From NCBI RefSeq assembly GCF_950295315.1, contig NW_026647279.1, forward strand, positions 62,001-126,000: DNA of 64,000 nucleotides, written 5' to 3'. The notes beneath the pieces are model-generated. The model searched no databases. It saw only the letters and a program-made list of their open reading frames with translations, and was not told the DNA's origin. This document shows, piece by piece, positions 1 through 6,812 of this stretch. The position numbers were made by a program, and so were the translations under genes. Origin of the DNA: Erinaceus europaeus. Its lineage: Eukaryota; Chordata; Mammalia; Eulipotyphla; Erinaceidae. Positions within the stretch are counted from its first letter, which is position 1; each line of letters begins with the position of its first letter.

Positions 1-1580
1 TCCATATACATATATAAATATACATATATATCTCTGTCATTTTTAGAATTGTCAACCTATGTAATTGATCTTAATCAAAATTCACACATTTACAACAGGT
101 TCCTTTTTCCCTACTAATTGGCCATATAGTTGGAGCAGGATTCAATACAATTATAAATAATAGAACCTTCCAGTAGCATTTCTAATAGCATTTCTATCAG
201 CATCCTTATTTTAATTATCATAGTACAGAACTTGCCTCCTTTCTCTAGTGTAAGCTTCAATACATATGAGTTTCTTTTCATTCTCCCGAAATCTTAATTT
301 CCCTGGACTCTGAAGGGTCTCGGAACTTTTGAAGCAGCCCTTGATTCACAGCAGATGGTTTCTATGTTTCTGCTGTCATCAGGTCTTCTTGTGCTTTTTG
401 TTTTTATTTTTCATTTGTTTCAAATCCTCCTAGATAACCCCCATTTACTTGCATATTTATTTATTTATTTATTTATTTGGTTCTATATTACATGAGGGGT
501 CCATTCTTCTGCTTGATAGATTTTTCTCTTATAATTGAAGGGAAGTTTACACTCACAATACATATCCTGTCGTAAATACTACACACATATGGTGAAGGCT
601 GGGGTTGTCTGGGGTCTGTGGACAGGAGACTGATGCCTTACAATCTCGACAACCCAGGTTTGAACCTGTCATGTATGAACACAGAGTGGGAGCTTTTGGA
701 CTTCTGGTCTCTTTCCAACTCTTCTATTTCTCTTCTTGCCTTCTCTGTCTCTGACTCTCACAGGCTCTCACTCACTCTGTCTGCACTCATTAATATTTTA
801 CTTTTATATTATTTGACTGACAGGCCCAGATATACAAAGCGAGTCACCAGGGCCCGGCTGAGCTCTGGATTGTTTTGTTGGCGATTTCACCTAGGTTTCT
901 GGAGCCTCAGCTTTGTAAGTCTCTCTGGCACAAGCCATACTCTGTCTCCTCATAGCCATGCCAGTATCCCTCATAGTTGATAATAAAGATACACATACAT
1001 ATATGTACATATATATATATATGTATATATATATATATTTCAGACATTTTTAGAATTGTTGACCTTTTTATTTGATCTGAATGCAGAATTACCGCATTTA
1101 TAATAGCCTCCTATAAATAATTGGTCACATAGTTGGAGCAGGATTCACTACAATTATAAATTATAAACTTTCCAGGAGCATTTCCAATAGCCTTTCTATC
1201 AGTATCCTTATTGTAATTATCATAGCACAGAACTTGCCTCCATTTTCTAGTGTAAGCTTCAAATCGTATGCGTTTCTTTTCATTCTGAGAATTCGTAATT
1301 TGCCTGGACCCTGTGTGTCATGGAATTTTTGAAGCAGCCCTCTATTTCTCAGCAGACGTTTTCTATATTTCTGCTGTCATCAGGTCTTCCTGTGGTGTTT
1401 GTTTTTATTTTTTATTTTTTTCAAATCCTCTTAGATCATTCCCATTTATTTGCATATTTATTTATTTATTTATTTCGTCCGATATCACATGAGGGGTCTA
1501 TTCTTCTGCCTGATAGATTTTCTCTTATAATTGAAGGGAACTTTTGACACACAATACATTTCCTTTTGCAGATACTACAC
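1..1580 (+). repeat. AT-rich subrepeat block, partial (end of C, then A)
   Basis: Positions 1-590 are the AT-rich module of subrepeat C and 591-1580 are subrepeat A. Subrepeat A starts at ggtgaaggctgggg and consists of a SINE-like module (591 to about 990, ending taataaagatac) and an AT-rich module that ends at atactacac (1580). Landmarks common to all subrepeats are a B-box-like ggtttgaacctg, gacaggcccaga, an AATAAA (982-987), ttggagcagg, gaagcagccct and an ATTT tetranucleotide run. The TA-rich stretch at about 993-1039 has an internal atgtat interruption seen only here and in unit 6. There are no credible genes. Confidence 0.88.
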
Positions 1581-1711
1581 ACTACTACAACTGCTACTGC
1601 ACTGTTTTTGACAGTGACATCCAATGCACAATGGATTAGTATTGCATGGCTCTAGAGAATGTTCACTATTTAACCTACAATGTTTTTAACCTCACAAATA
1701 TTTATTCTGTT
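1581..1711. other. Start of the unit core; nothing recognised
   Basis: About 130 bp of AT-leaning sequence between the end of subrepeat A and the first fossil repeat. I see no motif, open frame or repeat of note. Confidence 0.5.
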
Positions 1712-2193
1712 CTTTCTTGGGGGATGAATGGTTTACAGTCAACAGTTCCATATAATAGTGGGCACGGGGGGGGTAATTTTTCCCACTACCCCTGTATTTC
1801 TGTACATCCTTTGTAACTTTCTTATTGAGGAGAAGCAAACAGTCATAAATTGAGAGAGCAGCGCCCAAGCAGGAAGAGAGACAGAGAGACATCTGCAGCT
1901 CTGATTTGTCACTAGCCCAGCTTTTCCCTAGCTGGGTAAGTGTGACCAGGGGCTCAAAACAGGGTCCTGGGATTCCACATAGTTCCCTGGCAGCTCCACC
2001 AGCTGTTCCTCCAACACATGCTCCCTTCGTTGTCCATGTAACTATCGATCTGCTCTAGGCATTTCTCACCTTCATATGCCAGAAACTTAACACTTCTCCC
2101 TTCCACCCATGAAACTTTGACCTTTTGCTAGGGTGCAAAACAGCAACTCCAATCCAAGTTATTTTCGGGACAAGTGTGTACGTCTCTGTGGGA

Positions 2194-2195
<2 letters not shown>
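1712..2195. mobile_element. Degenerate interspersed-repeat fossil, hedgehog-like
   Basis: The pieces gggggatgaatggtttacag (1720-1739), gagagacagagagacatctgcag (1876-1898), ggggctcaaaacagggtcctggg (1950-1972) and gggtgcaaaacagcaactcc (2131-2150) lie in the order expected if a SINE sits inside an older L1-type or 3'-tail element. They resemble families common in Erinaceus DNA, as I remember them. An invariant run of eight G (1766-1773) lies inside. The copy is old and the family name is not assigned. The same fossil recurs at the same place in every core, so it was present before amplification. RepeatMasker with an erinaceid library would settle it. Confidence 0.45.

Positions 2196-2237
<42 letters not shown>
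2196..2237. repeat. TG dinucleotide microsatellite, first tract
   Basis: There are 21 GT dinucleotides here. The equivalent tracts are 10025-10054 (30 bp), 17855-17898 (44), 25721-25764 (44), 33573-33616 (44), 41389-41428 (40), 49210-49253 (44) and 57030-57073 (44). It lies about 280 bp upstream of the first CTCF-like motif. Long alternating purine-pyrimidine tracts of this type can adopt Z-DNA, but no function is shown. Confidence 0.95.
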
Positions 2238-2239
<2 letters not shown>

Positions 2240-2517
2240 GTGTGCATAAGTGTGTTTCAGTTAAGATTACCGCTGTTGTTTCTTTATTCCTGACACAGGG
2301 ACTTAGGAACTGGGTTGTGTTATGACAAAGGAAGTTTCCACTGCACAAGTGGTTTTTCAAGTATGAATTGGCACATTGGATTGTGGACTCTGTTGTGCAT
2401 TCTCCCAGGTGGTCCTCAGATGGGTTCTTTCCTTTGCTATTCCCATGCTGTGTGTAATTTTCTGGGTAGACTCAAAGAGGAGTGGCATGGGGAGCTCAGC
2501 TGCATTCTGCTGTATGT

Positions 2518-2532
2518 CCACAAGGTGGCGGC
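2518..2532 (+). promoter_or_regulatory. CTCF-like core motif 1, unit 1
   Basis: CCACAAGGTGGCGGC matches the published CTCF core CCASYAGRKGGCRSY at every position except the fifth (A for pyrimidine). A TGCATTCTG lies 17 bp upstream, close to where the secondary upstream CTCF module is usually found. The site is identical in all eight units. A paralogous site lies 247 bp downstream inside a duplicated segment of about 40 bp (gctcagctgcattctgctg before both). Binding is inferred. Confidence 0.62.
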
Positions 2533-2655
2533 AAAGACCATAGTTGAGTGTAGTGATTCTGTGGAATGAGGAGAACTCTAGGAATTGTGGCCCGTGGACA
2601 GCAGGGTTGAAATTGACGTAGAGTGCCCTAGACATCTGTTCTTTCCTGTGGGGTG

Positions 2656-2667
2656 GGGGGATCCCCC
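2656..2667. repeat. Perfect 12-bp GC palindrome between the CTCF-like motifs
   Basis: GGGGGATCCCCC is a perfect inverted repeat directly preceded by ggggtg. It contains a GGATCC hexamer present in every core. It may be chance or a minor hairpin; no role is assigned. Confidence 0.8.
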
Positions 2668-2764
2668 ATTTGGCTTTGCAAGTGGAAGGGGTTTCTCTCT
2701 TTGCCTGGGATGACTCTACTGGGAGCTTGTGAATCCCTGTGCTCAGCTGCATTCTGCTGGGTGT

Positions 2765-2779
2765 CCACAAGAGGGCAGC
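2765..2779 (+). promoter_or_regulatory. CTCF-like core motif 2, unit 1
   Basis: CCACAAGAGGGCAGC fits the CTCF core with one deviation (A at the fifth position) and is followed by ACC. The preceding gctcagctgcattctgctg is the same upstream sequence as at motif 1. The pair faces the same way, toward the CCAAT/GC array, whose first repeat begins about 200 bp downstream. The site contains no CpG, so methylation sensitivity would have to come from flanking bases. Confidence 0.65.
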
Positions 2780-2972
2780 ACCAGGGCGGGACTAAGGCTC
2801 CATGGGGCAAGTGCCCTGAGGCACTGGGCTAGGAGAGTGGCGACAGTGTTTCTGGGTGTGCCCCAAGAGCATGGCCAGCCTAGCGCAGGCAGGCAGTGTC
2901 CTAAGGATGGGCCCAGACAGGAGCTGTGGGGGTCGTGTTTGCAGAAACAGGGCCTTCAGAGGATGGCAGAAA

Positions 2973-3718
2973 GTCCCCGGGGGCGGGCCTCAGAGCCCGT
3001 GCCCAATGAGCCTGAGGGGAGGGCCCAGTGGGTATTCATAGAGACAGCTGGCCAATCATAGAGGAGGAACGTCACCCTCAGGGGCGTGAAGCAAGAGCTG
3101 GCCAATGAGAACAGAGGAGGAGTTGCGTGGGCGGGCCTCAGAGAGCAGCCCACCAATGAGAGCCTGGGTGCTGGCTCTGGGTGGGCGTACCCCTGGAGGT
3201 CAGCCAATCAGGGTCCAGCGGAAGTGCCTGGGGGGCGGGCCCTCGTGAGGCTGTCCAATGAGCGCCTGGGGCGGGCCTCGTTGGCGGAGCCCAGGAGGCT
3301 GGCCAATCATGGGGCAAGGGCGGTGACCTTCCTGGGCATGCCTTAGGAACTGGCCTATCAGAGGGCGCCCCTCAGACAGCAGCCCGCCAATGGGAGCCAA
3401 GAGAAGGGTGGCTGGGGGCGTGTCCCTGGGACACCAGGCCAATCAGAGTCGAGCGGAAGTGGCTGGTGGGCGGGCCTTCCGGAGGCTGCCCAATCAGCGT
3501 GCTGCAGGGCCGTGTGGGCGGTGCTCAAGGCCGCTGGCCAATCACTGACTAGGGGCCCGGACCCTCCTGGGCGTGTCCAAGCACACTGGCCAATGAGATT
3601 GCTGGTGGGGTTCTGGGCGTGGCCTAGGCCTCTGGCCTATCAGAGCCTGGCTGGCGCCCTGTGGGCGGGCCTTCTGAAGGAATCCCGCCAATGGGAGCTC
3701 AGAGCTGGCCTTAAAAGG
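2973..3718 (+). promoter_or_regulatory. CCAAT/GC-box minisatellite promoter array, unit 1
   Basis: Fifteen monomers with a period near 51 bp each carry a CCAAT box and usually a gggcggg, gggcgtg or related GC box. CCAAT starts at 3003, 3052, 3102, 3153, 3204, 3255, 3303, 3387, 3439, 3490, 3538, 3590 and 3688; CCTAT variants start at 3354 and 3636. Spacing is 46-52 bp except for one 33-bp step (3354 to 3387). Other sites are two ETS-like AGCGGAAGTG (3217-3226, 3452-3461) and a CRE half-site ACGTCA (3069-3074). The array ends in CCTTAAAAGG (3709-3718), about 20 bp after the last CCAAT. CCAAT boxes are NF-Y sites and GC boxes are Sp/KLF sites, so this reads as a CpG-rich promoter or enhancer firing to the right. 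A retroviral LTR with an internal CCAAT minisatellite is an alternative origin. Confidence 0.75.
3709..3718 (+). promoter_or_regulatory. TATA-like element that is also a perfect CArG box
   Basis: CCTTAAAAGG satisfies the SRF consensus CC(A/T)6GG and contains TTAAAA, usable as a TATA variant. A start site about 25-30 bp further on would fall near 3740. It is unchanged in all eight units: 11526-11535, 19370-19379, 27236-27245, 35088-35097, 42900-42909, 50725-50734 and 58545-58554. Confidence 0.6.
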
Positions 3719-3739
3719 CTGGGCGTGCTTCCAGGAAAT

Positions 3740-4250
3740 GCGAAGCAGGGTTCAGCCCAGGGCCCTGCCTTGCAGAAGCTGTCCAGTGCGCATGTGTATA
3801 ACTCCGTTTGTGCCTGTGCCTCTGTGGATTTTTGTGTGTTTGTGTGTGTGTGTCTGAGGGAGGGAGAGAGAGAGAGAACAACAGAATCACTGTGGCACAG
3901 GTGATTTTGTGCAAAACACTTGGCACATTCTGATTTACAGCTCAATATTGACACCAGGGCAGCTCTCCTTGGCCCTTGGTCACTTTTCTTCTTTTCAGAT
4001 GTAAAGACACTGAAGAGGGAGAGGTTTTTGCCCTGAGGCTTGCACTGGGAACTAGCAGCTGCCCTGTTTGTGTTGCCAGACTAGGAAACCTGTGGTGCCT
4101 GTCCATGTGGAGAGTCTCCTGGATGAGTTCCTTCTCGAGCCTTTTTCGCTCGGTCCCGTTGGAGCTGCATATAGCTAATGATTTGGAGATTTTATTCCTT
4201 TGGACAATTGTTTTCCTGATGCAAAGTTTCTCTCCAGGTTTTAGCAACCA
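3740..4250 (+). ncRNA. Putative 5' part of a plus-strand non-coding transcript
   Basis: If the promoter array is active, RNA would start near 3740 and read through a TG-rich and GA-rich leader (about 3828-3875). There is a donor-like CAG|GTGATT (GT at 3901) and, 98 bp later, a strong acceptor: a pyrimidine run ending ttcttcttttcag (CAG 3996-3998). Exon 2 would open with ATG TAA, so it would not encode a protein from that start. A second acceptor-like tctctccag lies near 4237. Splice signals are the same in every unit. A plus-strand frame at 3976-4368 (130 codons) ends in the TC/TA microsatellite and a minus-strand frame at 3942-4247 has no recognisable domain; I regard both as incidental. Existence of the RNA is an inference. 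Confidence 0.35.
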
Positions 4251-4300
4251 ATTGTGTGAATGTCACATCGAATCCATTGTAGAAAATGACTACATCAGTG

Positions 4301-4353
4301 TCTCTCTCTCTCTTTCTCTCTCTCTCTCTATCTCTCTCTCTATATATATATAT
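4301..4353. repeat. TC/TA compound microsatellite
   Basis: A TC-rich run is followed by a short TA run. Equivalent tracts are 12126-12176, 19964-20046, 27830-27914, 35684-35736, 43492-43542, 51316-51369 and 59136-59189. It is about 50-55 bp in most units but 83-85 bp in units 3 and 4, where the TA part has expanded. Confidence 0.95.
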
Positions 4354-5667
4354 GTATGTAACATGTAGAGGTCTGAAAATATTTTTTAGCTAGAGACCTA
4401 CACAGCTCTGGATTAGGGTAGCAATGTGGATACACCTGGCCCTTCTGAGCCACAGTCATGAGAGACATCTCACAGAGCCATATCGTATATCACTCTACAA
4501 ATCTCTCTCAGCACAAACTACCACTGCCAAATCATCTACTTCCCTCTTGCTCCTTTTGTCCACCGAGTCTTATCCCAAAACTGTAAATCAAAGAAGAAAT
4601 AGACATAGTGCAGTTCCCTGCACACAGGACAGGCTGAGGCTGGACCAGGGAGATGCAATACGCCAGCCTGCATCTTGGCTGGAGCATCACTATGACTACT
4701 TCGAATTTGGAGAGGCGAGGGCAGTTTTGGAGAGTGGGCTGCCGGCCAAGGGTTGCTTCTCAGAGTGGCTAAAACCTAGATGTTCTAAGTGTTACCTTTC
4801 CTCACAAACATAAAATAGCAATGCCACTTGTAAGAAGTATGCATGGGCATGGAGGGTTTGTCTTCAGTGCTCTGGCACTGATCAACACAGGGCCAGAATT
4901 TCAGTCCTTGTCTGTCTTTGTCATTCTGTCTCTCTGACTGTCTCTACGTGCCTTCTTCACTGGGCCCTTACTGGAAGTCAGTGCATGCATCGTGAACTCA
5001 GCCTTCCTGGTGTTGAAATTTTCCTTTCTTTGCCCTTTGGATTATTTAGTCTCCTGCACATGGTGTAGTACAGAGGGGAACTGCGGAGACAGCGTTGCTG
5101 CTGTAGGTTCCAGGCATATGTCCATCTCCAGCTGCAGCTGTCCAGGCCCTCTGTGCTTGACTGCCATTCTCCAGGGCCCTGAGGCTGACACTCAGCCTCA
5201 ATGCAGCCCTCCTCACCTTCCTGCACAGCATCCTTGTCCTTATTCCATGAGAGCCCCGGTCAAGGGAAGTGAAACTCGATCCCCCTGGCACACACACTGT
5301 GCTTTCCCTCTATTAAGCCAAATGGAAAGGATCTGTGGTACTGATGGCCACACCAGTGTCCAGATTTCCCATGCAAAACGGAAGCTTCCAGTGTTCAGAA
5401 AGAGGGTGTTTTGATGGCTGTGAAATGTCTTTTCCAAGTGCCTCATGGTGTTTCAAATCCCTTTGAAACCTGAAGTTCTTTCTTGTATCTAGGGAATATT
5501 TTCACCACTGGCCAGAAGGGCCGCCCAATTAGGAGCACAGCTATCCAGGGGTCAGGAGGTCTTCCAGCCTGCTAGCTCCTGGAGGGATTCCTGAGTATGT
5601 CCTCAGGGCCCAAGTGTAAAAGGTGTTTCCAATTGCCTTGATTAGCAGCAGCCAGGCCCTCAGGTGA
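4354..5667. other. Core sequence with no recognised element
   Basis: This is about 1.3 kb of mixed-composition DNA. Open frames at 4424-4813 (129 codons) and 4992-5414 (140 codons) on the plus strand match no family I know. The first is frameshifted in units 3 and 4 (1-bp deletion near 20456 and 28324) and the second has a stop in unit 5 (near 36456). Differences between units within these frames mostly change the amino acid. I therefore treat the stretch as non-coding. A gaggctgacactcagcctc inverted repeat (5181-5199) is present but has no assigned role. Confidence 0.6.
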
Positions 5668-5727
5668 GGGGCGGGGCTGTGATCTTGACTGGAAGCCCCT
5701 AATTTGGCCAATGGAGGCATCCATCTT
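5668..5727 (+). promoter_or_regulatory. Second GC-box / CCAAT / YY1-like cluster
   Basis: GGGGCGGGGC (5668-5677) is a perfect Sp-type GC box. It is followed by ggCCAATgg (CCAAT 5708-5712) and CCATCTT (5721-5727), which fits the YY1 core CCATNTT. The three lie within 60 bp and recur in every unit; units 3 and 4 read gcacccatc instead of gcatccatc just before the YY1-like core. It could be a weak second promoter or chance clustering. No TATA element is evident. Confidence 0.4.
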
Positions 5728-5729
5728 TT

Positions 5730-6325
5730 TTTGTCTGTCCATAGCAAGGGCCCGGGGAGTTTGTGCTTCCTGCAAACAGAGCGACATTGTATGGGACACT
5801 CATGCAAGCCTACTTCTGGGAATCTCTCTGAGTGTGATGTGTGGACACCAGGAAGCATGAGCAGGGATGTGAGGCCACAGGAGCAATTGCCTTAGCCGGA
5901 CCCAAAGGGTAGGTGTAAGGGGCCGGGTTCATCCACTATTGTTTGGTTCAACACACTTCCCATCTATGTGGAAACATAGCCCTTTCTGGGTACTTTCTGG
6001 GCTTGTAATCTGCTGCCCTGAGCAGTGGACTGAGAGTCTGGAGGCTGAGTAGGCAGCCAAACGTGACTGGACAGGCTCAAGCCCCTGAATTCTGAGGGGT
6101 GCCCCAGCTTCCCCCATTGGCAGTGTTTGGATCATAGTGAGGCATGGCATTGATTCGGAACTCAGGAGAGTGAGACATGAGAGTCCCTTTGCATATGCAT
6201 TCTTGCTTAGCCACAATCTGGGCTAGCTGGCTTGCCCTGACCAGATAGGTTCTCTGTACATAAGTTGCAGGAGAGGCTGGCTCCCTTGCCACCCATGCTC
6301 TGAGACTACTACAGGTGATCTCTGA
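5730..6325. other. End of the core, nothing recognised
   Basis: About 600 bp without a gene. Minus-strand frames at 5541-5858 and 5929-6216 are open in all units but have no signal peptide, domain or known motif. An inverted CCAAT (ATTGG, 6116-6120) is present. Confidence 0.55.
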
Positions 6326-6384
6326 GCACACACAGACACACACAAACAGACAGACAGACACACACCACACACACACACACACAC
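6326..6384. repeat. CA/CAGA microsatellite preceding subrepeat B
   Basis: The tract mixes CA and CAGA. Equivalents are 14152-14214, 22019-22080, 29887-29948, 37710-37768, 45516-45574, 53343-53392 and 61163-61212. A ccac interruption marks units 1 and 6; an extra CAGA with a shorter CA run marks units 7 and 8. Confidence 0.95.
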
Positions 6385-6389
6385 ATTAC

Positions 6390-6812
6390 TGTCAGGTTGG
6401 TAGTAGAGCCTATGGTGAAGGCTGGGGCTGTCTGGGGTCTGTGGGCATGAGAGCTGCTGCCTTACAATCTCTACAAGCCAGGTTTGAACCTGTCATCAAT
6501 GAACACAGTGTAGGAGGTTTTTGAATTCTGGTCTCTTTCCAACTCATCTATTTCTCTTCTCGCCTTCTCTATCTCTAACTCTCACATGCTCTCACACACT
6601 CTGTCTTCACTCATTAATATTTTACTTAGATTCTTATTTTACTGACAGGCCCAGATAGACAAAGAGAGTTACCAGAGCACTGCTGAGCTCTGGCTTGTTG
6701 TGTTGGCGATTTCACCTAGGCTACTGGAGCCTCAGTTTGTAAGTCTTTCTGACACAAGCCATATTCTGTCTCCTCATTTCCATGCCAGTATCACTCAGAG
6801 TTTATAATAAAG
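6390..6812 (+). mobile_element. SINE-like module at the head of subrepeat B (best-preserved copy)
   Basis: Of the three SINE-like modules per unit, this one keeps the most 5' sequence. It has an A-box-like tggtagtagagcc (about 6398-6412), a B-box-like ggtttgaacctg (6481-6492), a pyrimidine-rich body, then gacaggcccaga and a region with gcactgctgagctctgg. The end is a TA-rich tail with AATAAA (6806-6811). A and B boxes followed by an AATAAA-bearing tail fit tRNA-derived SINEs of the tailed class. The gcactgct-agctctgg stretch resembles, from memory, a hedgehog SINE. No target-site duplication was identified, and the module is now part of the macrosatellite rather than a mobile copy. Confidence 0.5.

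Noticed and set aside
618..980. A 120-codon frame with hydrophobic stretches
   Set aside because: It lies inside the SINE-like module of subrepeat A and is frameshifted by 2 bp in unit 4.
1766..1773. A run of eight G as a variable homopolymer marker
   Set aside because: It is eight G in every unit I examined, so it carries no information about unit relationships.
2357..2770. A 137-codon minus-strand open frame in all units
   Set aside because: It overlaps both CTCF-like motifs, has no recognisable family, and is conserved only because all units are nearly identical.
2973..3740. A retroviral LTR with a CCAAT-rich U3
   Set aside because: The layout is reminiscent of LTRs with a CCAAT minisatellite, but I found no TG...CA ends, no AATAAA shortly after the TATA-like element, no primer-binding site and no viral gene. 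Kept only as an alternative origin.
3942..4247. A 101-codon minus-strand frame with a basic, protein-like composition
   Set aside because: There is no known motif and no promoter on that strand. Only one residue differs between units, which is too little to test for coding constraint.
6326..6384. A CRISPR-like or bacterial repeat array
   Set aside because: The repeats are simple CA/CAGA microsatellites and the window is clearly vertebrate; there are no spacers.
6398..6492. A functional tRNA gene
   Set aside because: A-box-like and B-box-like words are present, but they are about 80 bp apart and there is no cloverleaf. This is a SINE head.
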